64,000 nt of DNA from assembly GCF_000517545.1 (NCBI RefSeq), contig NZ_BAIV01000026.1, positions 29,830 through 93,829 of the forward strand, written 5' to 3'. Under the pieces are notes generated by a model. That model was not told where the DNA came from and ran no database searches. It was given only the letters and a program-made list of their open reading frames with translations. This document shows, piece by piece, positions 35,812-48,087 of the stretch. The DNA comes from Bacteroides reticulotermitis JCM 10512. GTDB lineage: Bacteria; Bacteroidota; Bacteroidia; Bacteroidales; Bacteroidaceae. How positions within the stretch are numbered: the first letter of the stretch is position 1; the number at the start of each line of letters is the position of its first letter. The translations under genes and the position numbers were made by a program.

Positions 35812-38800
35812 ATGTTGAAATTGAAACGAATCCTATTTTTCTGCTGGTCGGTATTTGCATGCTGTATTTGTAATGCCCAACCCTCGTATACGTTTAGCCA
35901 ATATAACTCTTCCGATGGTCTCTCTCAGAAAACGATCCAACAAATCTATCAAGATCGTAAGGGAGTCATGTGGTTTGCTACCTGGGACGGGTTGTTTAAG
36001 TTTGATGGGTATAGCTTCTATGGCTTCAAGTCCAAACCGGAAGAACTGAAGGGGTTGAACCACAATCGCTTGGATAAGATTCAAGATGATACATACGGCT
36101 ATCTTTGGGTGCAGAACTACAATGGACAGATTTGTCGATTCAATACCGATCTGGAAAAGTTCGAGCCGATTACGCAGATAAGAGATAAGGTTATCAATTT
36201 CGATGTAGTAAATGCTGATGTATGGGTGACGGATGTGAAGAATCGGTTGTTCCGCATTCGCACAGATTCGGTGAGTCATCGTTTGACGGTTTTCCCTATT
36301 GTACCTTCTCAGATCAAGGCTTTTGTAGTAAACAAGATCGTTGCGGATAAGATCGGTAACCAGTGGATATTGACAGATAAGGGCGTTTTGCGTGCGGAGA
36401 AAGACCGGCAAACGATTGATTGCCATAATCCGGTAGGCAGAACGGGACAAATTACGCTTTCTATGATGAGGCTTATCATGCAACACACTGTATTTTGCGG
36501 CAAATGGCGGAACCCTCTTTCATTATACCAAGAGCGAAATGAAAATGCGTTTCCAATTTCCAACCCATTCGGCCATTCGTTGGATTCGGCCGTTGACTAA
36601 TGGACTATTGGCTGTAGTAACCGACTCGGACGGCTTCTATCTGTTTAATCCCCAAACGGACACTTACAAAAATTATCAGCTACCTATAGGTTTCGGCCAG
36701 TTGAAGCATAGTAGGATTTTAGATGTCTACTTTGATAAGCAGGATAACTTTTGGATACGTACGGAGTCTTGTGGTGTCATACGTTTCACGCCTCAGGGTG
36801 AATTATGGAACTATTATATTCTGAAAGATAAATATGGTCGCGATATAGTTGACTCCCGTGCCGATTTGATGATTTGTGAGGATTCCGAGAATAACCTTTG
36901 GGTGCATCCGTCCGGTGGAGGATTAGGGTGGTTCGACAGAAAGAACAATGCGCTTATTCCATTTTACAATAAGCAAAATCAGGAAGGTTGGAATGCCGAT
37001 AACAAGGTAACCGCAGTCTATCTGGACAAGCAGAATGACCTGTGGATTGGTTCCTATCGAAACGGATTGGAAAAGGCTGTGCTGAAATCGTCTTTGTTCT
37101 CTTTCGTCCGAGCAAAGGATTCAGATCCAGACTTTCCGGGTAACAATGTGAGGTCCGTTTTTCAAGATCGCAATGGATTTGTATGGACGGGAAACAAGGA
37201 TTTGGTGGTACGTGTCTTCGATCGCAACTATCGCTATTTGGGAAATCTGACCATCGATGGTACTATCGATAAAAAACGGAATGATAAATTGGGTATTGCC
37301 TATACGATTATGCAGGCAAAAGATGGAACCCTCTATATTGGCACCAAGGGGAATGGCTTGTTTGCTTTGCAACAGACTTCCACTCCTCAAAAGTACAAAT
37401 TGGTGCATTACCACGTTAACCCTCATGATAAATATAGCTTGAACAGTAATGAGATTTATAGTCTTTATGAAGATCGTTACCGGAATATTTGGATGGCGAC
37501 CTTTCAAAAAGGAGTGAATATCTTAGTCAAATCACCTGGTTCCGAGCCTCGGTTTATCAATACGCAGAATGACTTATTGAACTACCCCGTTGAAAACTGT
37601 TATCGTTCCCGTCAGATTGCGGCAAGTCCGAAAGGCGATATTTGGGTAGGTACCAGCAACGGCTTGTTGAAATGTGAGGGAGATATCCGGGATTTCCGTA
37701 AGTTGAAATTCAAATCGTTTACGAATATTCCCGGTGATACGACTAGTCTGAGCAACAACAGCATCCATAATATCTGTTTTACCAAGGCCGGTAAAATGTT
37801 CGTATCCACTTTCGGAGGAGGTTTGAACGAGGTAACCCCAAGGGAACGTGGAGAATATTCTTTCAAGAGTTACACCATCAAAGATGGCTTTCCATCCGAC
37901 GTGATTCTTTCGTTTGACGAAGATACCAAAGGTAACTTATGGTGTGCGACAGAAGAAAACCTGTGCCGCTTTACGATCAGTAGCAAGGAGATTACAGTCT
38001 ATTCTTCCCGATACTTTCCTTTACAGTTCGGTTTTAATGAAGGAGCAGCCATTCACTCTTTGGGCGGTGATCTTCTTTTTTGCAGTACCAAAGGCATCCT
38101 TAAGTATCGTCCCGAATCGATTCAGCCAAGTACATTTGTTCCTTCCATCTATTTGGCCAGCATTCAGATAGGTGAAGAGATTATCGATCCCAACAACAGC
38201 GACCTGCTAAGTAGACATATAAATAATACGGACCAGCTGACCCTGCCGGCGGCGAAGAACGGATTCACGATTCACTTCTCCGCATTGGAAATGAAGAACC
38301 CGGAAGATATTCAGTATGCCTATCGGTTGGTTGGTTTTGATTACACCTGGAATAAAATAGGGAAATTACGAAATGCTACCTATACGAATTTGCCCAAGGG
38401 TGATTACACGCTTCAAATCCGAAGTACCAACAGTGATGGCAATTGGGTAGACAACACCCGGAGTCTTCCAATTACAATCCTTCCGTCTTTTTGGGAAACC
38501 GTTTGGGCTTATATGCTGTATGTTGTTGCTATCCTCCTTGTTATATTTGGGACGGCTTATATCCTATTCATCTTCTTTAAACTCAAACAAAAGGTGGTTA
38601 TGGAGCAGGAAATTGCCAATATCAAACTGCAATATTTTACCAATATTTCCCACGAACTACGTACCCCTCTTACGCTCATTTCGGCTCCGATAGAGCAGAT
38701 ACTCAGTCGCGGGAAGTTGCAATCGGAGGATAAGACCGAACTGTCGATGGTAGAGAGAAACGTCAACCGTATGCTTCGGCTGGTAAATCAAATCCTCGAT

Positions 38801-40189
38801 TTTCGGAAGATTCAGAATCATAAGATGGGGATGAGCGTACAACAAATGGACATTGTAGCTATGACAACTCAAATCATGGAAAGCTTCAATCAACTCGCCG
38901 CAGACCATCAGATGCGTTTCACCTTCTCGTGCGAGAATCCACATATCTGGTTGTGGGTAGATACCGATAAGTTCGAGAAGATCTTGTTCAATCTGATATC
39001 CAACGCTTTTAAATATACACCTTCCGAGAAGGAGATTCGGGTTGTTATTGAGGACGGAAAAGATTCGGTCAGCATCAGTGTGGTAGATCAGGGAGTAGGA
39101 GTTTCAGAAGAGAAGCAGAAATCCTTGTTCGTCCGCTTTGAGTCTCTGGCGCAAACTTCGCCGTTTGGCATACCCGGTACAGGTATCGGTTTGTCTTTGG
39201 TCAAAGAATTGGTTGAGTTGCATAAAGGGCATATACAGGTTGAAAGCCGGGTTGGAACTGGCAGCACGTTTACAGTTTGTCTGTTGAAAGGTACCCGCCA
39301 TTTTGACGAATCTACCGAGTTTGTCTTGTCCGATGGATCTCCGGTAAATGAAACTCCGGAAAGAACTACAGAGTTTCAGCCGGATGAAGTGAAAGCACAT
39401 GCCGAGACGATGCTCATCGTTGAAGATAATGCCGAGCTGCGCTACCTGATATGCTCACTGTTCTCTTCTAGGTATAACACTCTGGAAGCTTGTAATGGAG
39501 AAGAAGGTTACCGGATGTGTGTAGAGCAGATGCCCGATATGATAATCAGTGATGTGATGATGCCTATTATGGATGGTATTCAGATGGCGAAAGAATTGCG
39601 AACCAACGTTAGTACCTGCCATATTCCGATTATATTCCTTACAGCGAAATCCACGATCGAGTCTCGGATTGAGGGTATTGAGACCGGGGCGGATGATTAT
39701 ATCACCAAGCCGTTTAGCACATCGTATCTGAAAGCAAGAGTCGACAACCTGATTGCACAGCGTAAGAAACTACAAGCATTCTACCATGCACGCCTTTTGG
39801 ATGTAGATGTTACGGAAATCAATGCGGAAGAGAAACAGACGATGGAAAATAACCTATCCGAACGTGATAAGGAGTTTGTGAGTAAGGTGATGGAGTTTGT
39901 TGAGGCCAATGCCCAGAACTCGGAGTTGAGTGTGGACGACATTGCATCGGCCTTGTGTGTGAGCCTCTCAGTTCTACAGAAGAAACTGAAAGCCATTGCG
40001 GGTTTCTCTCCTGTAGAACTTGTACGTGAGGCACGCATGAAAATGGCGGCTCAACTCATCCTGAAATCAAATCTAACCTTATCTGAAATAACCTATAAAG
40101 TCGGTCTTTCCGACCCTCATTACTTCAGCAAATGCTTTAAAAAACAATACGGAATTACACCGACGGAATACCGCGAAAAGAACTCATGA
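35812..40189 (+). CDS. Hybrid two-component system regulator (HTCS) of the pectin-type locus (two frameshifts)
   Basis: One-protein sensor and activator. Restoring two T residues (near 36460 and 36496) gives 1459 residues. Signal peptide, then two periplasmic beta-propellers of Reg_prop repeats (for example QIYQDRKGVMWFATWDGLF in part), a Y_Y_Y domain (about 830-890) and a TM helix (about 900-925). HisKA has NISHELRTPLT (His near 947), followed by HATPase, a receiver (SDVMMPIMDG, Asp near 1248) and a C-terminal AraC HTH ending HYFSKCFKKQYGITPTEYRE (quoted short: HYFSKCFKKQYG). I chose the ATG at 35812 because the signal peptide starts there. HTCS proteins sense oligosaccharides in the periplasm and activate the neighbouring susCD genes. 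Candidate binding sites are annotated at 46997 and 48056. Confidence 0.93.
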
Positions 40190-40192
40190 GAA

Positions 40193-41341
40193 TTACTTCA
40201 ACCATTGGTCAAGATAGTCCAGTATGGATAGCTGCACCTTTATGCCGCAATTATGAGACATATCCCAAATTTCGGTCTTCAAGCGATTGTCGGCGCGATT
40301 GTCTTTCCATACTTTATGCATCTCAGCGAATGCCGATTTCACACCCGGCTCAGGAAAAAGCTTGTCTGTAGAGCCATTGAGGAAATACATCGGTTTGGGG
40401 CACGCCATGCTGGCTATATGCGGGTAATCCAAGTATTGGCGGAGTCCCGGAAGTTGGTTGGCAAATCCACCGTTTTCTTTTCCATATTCCCATGAGAACT
40501 GAGTGCCTGTGTCGACCATCCAACAGATGGAAACACCAGTCTTGATTTTATCAGAAAGTGCAGCCAGCATCCACGACCGATAAGCACCCATCGAGAAGCC
40601 TGCACATCCGATACGTTCGGTGTCTACTTCAGGCAATGTAGTCAGATAGTCCGTTGCATACATATCCTCGAAATTCATGAAAGCGCTCCAACTGCGCCCG
40701 AGCATCATGAAGTGCCCGGCAATATCCATATGTTTGTTGCCGTTTATTCCCTCCTTTCTTCCACGGTCACCCCAGAATAAGGCATCCGTACAAAACACCG
40801 CGTATCCGTGAGCTGCCAGATAATCACCCAAGAACTGACCTCCGTAGCAGTTAGCTGCCCAATCTTCGGCATCTTTCATCTTCTCTTCCGATACTCCGAA
40901 GGGGCGGATCATCTTCTCTTTACCAATGGAATAGTGTCCACCGTGGTCGTGTAGGAGAAGTACGGTAGGGAAGGGGCCTTTGCCATCCGGAACCAAGTAA
41001 TAGGCATACACCCGTGAATAGACTGTCAGGTTAAGAGTCAGTTTCCGGCAGGTATATCCATCACGCTTTTCTTCGGCAATAACCTCCGTCCGGTAGTCCT
41101 GCGACTTGGGAGGAGGGGTAAGCATCGCTTCCGTAACTGTTGCCCGTGCAGCAGTTCTCCATGCGTCGAAATCCTCTATGGGACTGTTGCCCCATGCCAT
41201 CGGATAGGTTAGTTCTGCTTTCAGTTGGTCCAGGAAAAGTGGCATCTCCCGTTCAAATTCATACCCCTTGGGGTTTTGCTGAGAAAGGACCGGCAGTACA
41301 CCCGCCAGTCCTATCACAGCTCCAAAAATGAGCCTTTTCAC
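40193..41341 (-). CDS. Exported alpha/beta-hydrolase esterase (acetylxylan/pectin esterase-like)
   Basis: 382 residues if translated from the GTG at 41341 (VKRLIFGAVIGLAGVLPVLSQ, a clean signal peptide). An ATG at 41383 also works but would overlap the SusD end. The hydrolase core has the oxyanion-hole region LLHDHGGHY, the nucleophile Ser in CAGFSMGAYRS and a C-terminal catalytic His in WDMSHNC. Related enzymes remove acetyl or methyl groups from plant polysaccharides. It lies 16 bp after the SusD stop and is co-transcribed with susCD, so it probably deacylates the imported or surface-bound glycan. The exact substrate is not known. Confidence 0.83.
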   Translation of the reverse strand: MKRLIFGAVIGLAGVLPVLSQQNPKGYEFEREMPLFLDQLKAELTYPMAWGNSPIEDFDAWRTAARATVTEAMLTPPPKSQDYRTEVIAEEKRDGYTCRKLTLNLTVYSRVYAYYLVPDGKGPFPTVLLLHDHGGHYSIGKEKMIRPFGVSEEKMKDAEDWAANCYGGQFLGDYLAAHGYAVFCTDALFWGDRGRKEGINGNKHMDIAGHFMMLGRSWSAFMNFEDMYATDYLTTLPEVDTERIGCAGFSMGAYRSWMLAALSDKIKTGVSICWMVDTGTQFSWEYGKENGGFANQLPGLRQYLDYPHIASMACPKPMYFLNGSTDKLFPEPGVKSAFAEMHKVWKDNRADNRLKTEIWDMSHNCGIKVQLSILDYLDQWLK

Positions 41342-41357
41342 ATCTATGAGTAGTTGG

Positions 41358-43486
41358 TTATTGTTGTTTGAATCCGTAGCCATTGGTAATACCTGAGTTC
41401 AGCAATACCTGATAGGTATTAGGCAGCAGGTGAATGGGTGGGTTTTTAGCTGCATAGTCTGCATCGCTATATCCGGCGAACAGTTTGGTAGCGTATGAGT
41501 CCTCGTAATTCAACATATCGATCCCCCAATTGGTTTTCACATATCCATCGGCTTCAAGCGCCTTTGCTTCCTGACTGTCCGGTGCTATGTACTTGAACAG
41601 CCCTTTGATAGCTACATTGGTCATGTTCTGGTTTGCATAGACTGGAACGATGCTTCCCCAGTCATCATGCTGTCCGCGCCATCCAGGGAACAGCACAGGA
41701 TCGTCCATCTTGTCAGCTGGAGTCTGAGTGGTAAGGCGATAACCATAAGTCGATTTGGCGTTAACCATCTTCGTCCAGATATAGGCTGGAATCTGGTTTC
41801 CGTTCTCAAAGGTGTAATAGCCTTTGTTGCGGATACCTGCAATCACGGCAGTCATAATTTGACGGTTTTCAACAGCTACTTGGGGTAGAATACCTGTACG
41901 GATGATGTCAAACCGGCGGACACCCTCTCCACTGAATTCCAGTGCACGCTCCTTGATAACGGCATTGAATACGGAACCACAACTGTTGATGTAGTTGTCG
42001 AAGTTCGGGTCGATGTTGTTCTTGAATGCACGGTTGTGGACAGTTGCCAGATATGTTTTAGCCGTACCCTCATTGCCGAGAGCCGCTTCAACTTCGGCTA
42101 GCATCAGATAGACATCCGAAATACGCATATAGGACATATTGATGCCGGAGGTACCGTAACTCAGGGTATTGGGTGAAGGAAGTCTATTCCAGTCCCATTT
42201 GTTGGTACCGGGACCGCAACCCTTACCCCAGGCACTACGGTCGAACGACTGCATGAGCTCTTGTCCCTGACCCGAACTACCTGTTACAGAGCATGAGGCA
42301 TCCCGACGGAGGTCATTGTTGTCAAACCATCCATAGTAGAAGTGAGCCTGAATGCGGTCCTGTCCGCAGGCAACGCAAGGGGCTTGCCCGTTACCACCTG
42401 AAGAAGGACGGCCGATATAAGCAGGCCTGTCTGATGAATAATTATATTCCATTGGAATCTCGTAGAGTGATTCATCGGTCAGATCCAGGTTGTTACCTCC
42501 GTGCATTTGTTGGAAGGTATACTGATACGGGTTGCCATACTCCTGACCTTTCGAGCCTTTGGTACGCGGGTCGGTAGTTCTCAAAACCACTGATCCCGGA
42601 TTCATTACGCAAGCGGTCAAATACTGTTTGGCAATCGCATATACCTCTTTCCAGTCGCTGCGGCGCCCATAAATGGCATGGTTCTTTTCCACACTCCAAT
42701 CTTCGAAAGTAAGTACTTTGCCATCTCCATCCACATAGAAATCTTTACCGAGGTCTGTCCGGCGGGTTGCATAACCTCCATTATACAGACACAGGCGTCC
42801 AATAAGTCCCTGAACATACGAGCGGTTCATCACATCCGCACGGTTCGAACTTTCTCCGGGACGGTACATATGTGGTTCAACTTCCATCAATTTCTTGATG
42901 TGATAATCATAGATCGCATACCTGGAAGCAAGACCCTGGGTCTTTTGCCCGGCTACCAAAGCGTGAGGTACATCGCCATACCAACGGCACAACTCCCAGT
43001 AACAGGTTGCCCGCAGGCTACCGCCTGCCCATAGATATCAGAAAGATTGTTCGGTTCGCCCGTCATAATCTCGCCGAAGTTGGGAAGAGCCTCAAAGTTG
43101 GAGATCAGCGAATTTGTGATTGCGATCGTCTCGTAGAGTTTGGTGAATACCTCAGTTCCCTCGCCCTGATTGATGTTGTATTTGTCAGTGCCGCTTGGGT
43201 AGAACCATTTTTCCTGACAGCCTGCGCTACCTTCATTGTAGGTATCTTGAGAGTCTTCGATGTCCGAACCCCAGATCGGAGTCCAGAAGAGACCTACCGA
43301 GTGCACACTTCTGTTACTCTGAAGTGTTTGATAGCCATAATACAAGGCGCTGCGTGAAGATTCTTCGTTGGAGAAGATAAAGTCGCGGTCTGTAACGCTT
43401 GGTGAAGAAGTATCCAAATAATCGCTGCACCCCGTCATTGAGCATGCTACGGCTGAAATAAGGATTGCATTATATATCTTATTCAT
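41358..43486 (-). CDS. SusD/RagB-family surface glycan-binding lipoprotein (one frameshift)
   Basis: 709 residues after restoring one C near 43016 (coding GCCCTG read as GCCTG), long for the family (usually about 500-650). Lipobox MTGC at about residue 19, then the SusD N-terminal signature DYLDTSSPS. The TPR-like helices include the segment CYWELCRWYGDVPHA that spans the break, and YMRISDVYLMLAEVEAAL and the RRFDIIRTG C-terminal segment follow. It forms the lid of the SusC channel and binds oligosaccharides at the cell surface. Follows susC by 27 bp. Confidence 0.93.
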
Positions 43487-43513
43487 CTTGTTTGAGTATT
43501 AAATTAGTATGGA

Positions 43514-46500
43514 TTAGAAAGAGATGTTAGCACCCAGGGTAAATGTCCGTGCACGTGGATACGAACCGAAGTCCATGTTCAGTGTAGGGAAGATGCGCAA
43601 GTCACTGCTGAAGCCGGAGCGTCCCGTCGGAGTTGCGTTTACCTGTGGGTCGATACCCGAATAGCCTGTGATGGTAAACAAATTAGTGGCTGTCAGGTAC
43701 AGACGAACCTTCTCGATGTGAGCCTTAAATAACCAGCTTTTTGGGAAGGTATAACCCAGCGTCAGCGTTTGAAGACGCAGGTAAGAAGCGTTTTCCAACC
43801 ATTCGGAAGAGGTGATTCCACTCTGATGATAGGGGAGGTGGTATTTGGCATTGGCATTGAGAGCTTTCAGTTCTTCCGGGTCGGTAACTGCATATAAACT
43901 ACCTGATGCATTGACATTGTAGACTTTGAAAGCGTCTGCCACCCATGCGGAACGCTGGGCACCAATTCCGTCGAACTCCTGTCCGGAAGCATTCATCATC
44001 GCGTTTACATTGTAGATCTTACCTCCTAAAGACCAATTCAGGTTCGCCGAGAGATCAAAGTTCTTGTAGCCGAAATTTAGTTGGAAGCTACCTGTATGCT
44101 TGGGCATAACTTCGCCTAAGTTTGTGGCATCTTCTTCGTCAACCGTACCACTCTTGTCTACATCTTCAAATTTCGGTGCACCCGGGAAAGCGGTTTGTCC
44201 GCTAGGCAGGTCGAAAGGATGCAGGTAAGTAGCGGTAAGGCTCTTGGTAATGTCGGGAATACCATCTTTCAACGTATACTGCCCATTGCTGTAATTGAAG
44301 TCGTCGACTGTATAGAAACCTCTGCTGATGAAGCCGCGTACCAATCCGATGGCTTTTCCTTCCACCAGCATGTAGTCGTTGGTAGGGACTAGTGAAGAAG
44401 AACCCCAATAGGAAGAGTAGAGATATTGTTCGGCATTGGCAAGCTCGTCCAGCTTGTTTTTGTTATAGTTATAGATCGCGCCAACGTTGAAACGGAAATA
44501 TCCTTTGTTGATAACGTCGATGTTTACAGCCAACTCTAAACCACGGTTTGATGTTTTTCCGAAATTCTGGAACTGATAGGAATAGCCGCTTGTATTGTCT
44601 ACGGGAACAGCCATAAGCAGATCTTTCGTGGTATTCCAATATAGATCCAAACTACCGGTGATGCGGTTGTTCAGGAACCCGAAGTCGAGACCGAGGTTGC
44701 GGGAGATTGTTGTTTCCCATTTCAAGTCAGGGTTAGCCATCAGCATCGGGGCGATAGAAGGAGATCAGCTCTCCGTTTATAGGCACATGGTTGTTGTTCG
44801 AACCCAAACTGCTCCATGTTTCACGCCAAAGGTTTGAATTGATATTATCACTACCCGAAGTTCCGTAGGAAAGGCGAAGCTTTAAATTAGACAACCAATC
44901 TTTCGTGTTTTCCATGAACGGTTCTTCCATTACTCGCCAGGCAAAAGCCGCTGCCGGGAAATATCCCCACCGATTATTGGGAGCGAATTTACTGGAACCG
45001 TCGGCACGGAACGTACCGGTGAAGAGGTATCTGTCTTTTAAGGTATAACCCAGACGGCCGAAGAACGATACGGTATGATCGGGTACGGCAATTGTATTGG
45101 TCATCGACAAAGAATTGGTCGCTGTGTGGATCAGTGCCATGGTACGGTCGAAATCAAAGTTATTCGGATATCCGCGTCCGTTGATCTGTGTAGATTCGGA
45201 AGAGGAATTTAGCAACTCTTGACCAACCAGCACGTTGAACGCATGGTCTTTGCCTAAATCGAACAGATAGCTCAATGTTGTTGCGGACCGTAAATTTTCG
45301 CTTGTGCCGCGCGAAAGAGTAGCTCTCTTTTCTCCATTCGTGTATCCATTCTCGTAGTAGGAGTTCTTGCTGGTACCCCGTCCCAATGAGAACTCACTGC
45401 GTGCGGTCAGCCCCTTGATAATTTCCCAGGTAACAGCAGCCGTACCACGGAGCGAACGGGAATACTGCTCATTCTTGACATCGTTGATCAGTTCTACCGG
45501 GTTGTGCTTATCGTCAATGTTGGCCACACCGAAGCTGAAACCGGAAGCGACTTCCGAATAGTCTACACCTCCCAGCGGATTGTCTATCGGGCGGTATCTG
45601 TAGGCACCGGATATATTCGAACCTTTCCCGTTCGTCACATCTTCACGTCCGTTGAGGTTGCTCTCCGTATAACGGAAATCGGCGTCTAATGTCAGGTTCT
45701 TGGCTAGTTTCTGCTGAACCTTCAGGATCGTATTCAAGCGGTGATAGTCTGAATTGATTTTGATACCCTGGTCGTCGATGTAACCGACCGACAGATTTAC
45801 TTTTGTCTTTTCTGTGCCACCCGATACATTCAGGTTGTGGCTATGACTCCATGCTGTGCGTAAGATATCGTCGGTATAATCGTGAGCAGCTACATTGGCG
45901 TAATCAGCGTAATGGTTGCCATACTTGCTTCCAAGGCCGAAGTACTTCTCCACAGCATCCTGATTGGCCGTACCCCGAGATGCCGCATAACTCCAGTTGT
46001 GGAGTATATATTCTTGAGCGGATAGCGTTTCAAGTGTTTTGGCAGCAGTCTTGGTCTGTATATACGTATCGTAAGAAACACTGATTCTTCCTTCTTTGGC
46101 CGATTTTGTTGTTACAAGGATTACCCCATTGGCGCCTCGGGCACCATAGATGGCGGTAGAGGAAGCATCTTTCAACACATCGATGCTCTCGATATCCTGC
46201 GCCGAAATGTTATCAATGTTCGATACGGGGAATCCGTCGACTACGTAGAGAGGTTCGTTGGATTGAGTGATGGAACCACCTCCGCGCACACGAATGGAAA
46301 TTGTTGCACCGGGCCTTCCATCTTGAGAGATGACATTGACACCCGGTAGTCTTCCTTGAAGCGCTTCAGCTACATTCGTTACCGGATTGGCAGCTACATC
46401 ACTTCCCTTCACCGAAGCGACGGAACCGGTTAGGTCGCGACGTTTAACGGTGCCGTAGCCAATGACAACGACCTCGTCCAACACTTCGGAGTTTTCGTGC

Positions 46501-46853
46501 ATGACGATAGCGAGCGATTTTTGGCTATTGAATGTGACGGTCTGCGTTTTATAACCTATATAGGATATTTCAAGGGTTGCATTGGCTTTGACCTCCAGCA
46601 TGAATCGACCGTCGAAATCTGTAATCGTTCCATGGGTGGTACCCTTTTCAAGTACCGAAGCCCCGATGATAGGTTCTCCTTTGGCATCGGTTATGATGCC
46701 GGAAGCCTTCATCTTCTGGCCTGATTGCTGCGTGGAAGCAATCGCATAGCTCTTGTTTGAAGAATTGTTTGCCGAGTCGTTGGCAAAGCTGGGTGAACTG
46801 TCAATAAATGAAAGTACACTCATGGCAAAAATGATTCTTGATAAGTTTTGCAT
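43514..46853 (-). CDS. SusC/RagA-family TonB-dependent glycan importer (one frameshift)
   Basis: Removing one extra base near 44758-44766 joins two frames into 1112 residues (the length is a whole number of codons only after the correction). Signal peptide, a carboxypeptidase-like domain (GIITDAKGEPIIGASVLEKGTTHGTITDFDG in part), the TonB box segment EVVVIGYG, a plug with VSQDGRPGATISIRVRGGGSI (in part) and DGFPVSNID, and a barrel ending FTLGANISF. It imports oligosaccharides across the outer membrane together with the SusD lid. Transcription likely starts near the -7 box at 46970. A 145-nt leader carries no recognisable attenuator. Confidence 0.94.
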
Positions 46854-46969
46854 AATTTGATGTTTATAATATTAAATTCGGTTCTTTGCAGATATTTTCC
46901 AGTACGAAACAGGGACGAGTTAACTTGAGTTTTTCATTGTAATTAGATTATAGGGTTGATTATCATTCG

Positions 46970-46977
46970 CAAAAATA
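46970..46977 (-). promoter_or_regulatory. -7 box of the susCD operon
   Basis: TATTTTTG on the minus strand (TAnnTTTG). There is no TTG at -33. Instead the direct-repeat motif at 46997-47029 occupies that place, as expected for an activator-dependent promoter. Confidence 0.5.
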
Positions 46978-46996
46978 GGGTGCTCAGACCAGATGA

Positions 46997-47029
46997 AGGG
47001 GTAAAAAAGCGTTTCAACGGTGGAAAAAT
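46997..47029 (-). promoter_or_regulatory. Candidate HTCS operator upstream of susC
   Basis: Plus-strand copies AGGGGTAAAAAA (46997-47008) and CGGTGGAAAAAT (47018-47029) fit the consensus MGGKGKAAWAAW and are 21 bp apart start to start. They begin 19 bp upstream of the -7 box. The same arrangement stands before the pectin methylesterase gene. Confidence 0.55.
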
Positions 47030-47038
47030 ACCGCAGTC

Positions 47039-47998
47039 TTACTGTTTTGACTGTATTGGGTTCCATCCGTCTTCTCTCGCAAGGATTTTCTCTATCTCAT
47101 AATCATCCAGGTTCTTAAGTTGGCGTGAAAAGACGGCTCTATGTTTCGTATTTGCACCTTTTCCGCTGTTTTTGTATTCTGCATAAAATACGGTGTGCGC
47201 TGGGTTCGGCTTATCCCATGGGTCCCATCCCAACGGATTGATATGTGCACCAAGTTCGCAACGGATAAATACCGCTTTCCCGTAGGGACGCCATGGGCGG
47301 GAAAGATATACGTCTTTGACCTCTTTCTCGGCTGTAATGCGGCAATCATAGAAGATATATCCGTATTTTTCCCCTTCATTCGTAGAGGGGGCGGTAATGA
47401 AACCGTCAGCCAGACTATGAATGTGACATTTATAAAAGATACAGGTGGAGGCTCCGAAGATGAAGTCGATGGAACCCCATATTTCGCACGCTTCATAGTA
47501 TTGACGACTTTGGTCGTAATTGGTGTATAGGGTGTCTTGAAAACCTAGGAAACGGCAGTGCTTGAAATGTACGCGGTCCGCTGCCACAAAACAGGCAACC
47601 GCTTGTCCAACAGGTCCGGAAGAGTTTTCGAATGTGATGTTCTCCGCAAAGAGATCCGGAGCGAATATATAGAGAGTGGATGAACCGGATGTACCGACCT
47701 CCTCTCCATATCTGTTTTTCTTGGAAGCGTAATCGTCATAGGTTATGATCGCTTCGTCCTCACCAATTAATGAAAGGAATGTTTTGGTAGCCGGAATGAT
47801 TACTTTTTCTTTATAGCTGCCGGCTTTGATCAGAATTCGTGTTCTTACCTTACGGAAATCGGGAACGGCATTGATTGCTTCCTGAACAGTTGTGAAGTCT
47901 CCTGTACCATCTTTGGCTACGACAAGATCAAAGTCAGCAGCTGAAGCTTGTAGGCTTATGAAGATAGCCAACGATAGATATAGTAATTTCAGTTTCAT
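47039..47998 (-). CDS. Pectin methylesterase (CE8)
   Basis: 319 residues from the ATG at 47998, which starts the signal peptide (MKLKLLYLSLAIFISLQASA). A right-handed beta-helix carbohydrate esterase 8. Motifs are GPVGQAVAC, GFQDTLYT, GSIDFIFG (catalytic Asp pair in QDT and DFIFG) and the substrate Arg in LSRPWRPYG. It hydrolyses methyl esters of homogalacturonan, exposing it to lyases and hydrolases. It defines the locus as pectin-directed. It lies upstream of susC on the same strand and has its own candidate operator (48056-48087) like that of susC, so both are probably induced together. Confidence 0.95.
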   Translation of the reverse strand: MKLKLLYLSLAIFISLQASAADFDLVVAKDGTGDFTTVQEAINAVPDFRKVRTRILIKAGSYKEKVIIPATKTFLSLIGEDEAIITYDDYASKKNRYGEEVGTSGSSTLYIFAPDLFAENITFENSSGPVGQAVACFVAADRVHFKHCRFLGFQDTLYTNYDQSRQYYEACEIWGSIDFIFGASTCIFYKCHIHSLADGFITAPSTNEGEKYGYIFYDCRITAEKEVKDVYLSRPWRPYGKAVFIRCELGAHINPLGWDPWDKPNPAHTVFYAEYKNSGKGANTKHRAVFSRQLKNLDDYEIEKILAREDGWNPIQSKQ

Positions 47999-48030
47999 AG
48001 TATACATGTTTATACATTAAATTTCGGTTG

Positions 48031-48038
48031 CGAAAGTA
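48031..48038 (-). promoter_or_regulatory. Degenerate -7 box of the pectin methylesterase gene
   Basis: TACTTTCG on the minus strand, one mismatch from TAnnTTTG, 33 bp upstream of the ATG and 17 bp from the operator-like repeats. Confidence 0.35.
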
Positions 48039-48055
48039 GGCCATTTACTCCGGGC

Positions 48056-48087
48056 AGGTGGAAAAAAAGGCTAGAAGGGGTAATAAT
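48056..48087 (-). promoter_or_regulatory. Candidate HTCS operator upstream of the pectin methylesterase
   Basis: Plus-strand AGGTGGAAAAAA (48056-48067) and AGGGGTAATAAT (48076-48087), both MGGKGKAAWAAW, 20 bp apart. Same motif pair as before susC, in swapped order, and at the same distance (17-19 bp) from the -7 box. Confidence 0.55.
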
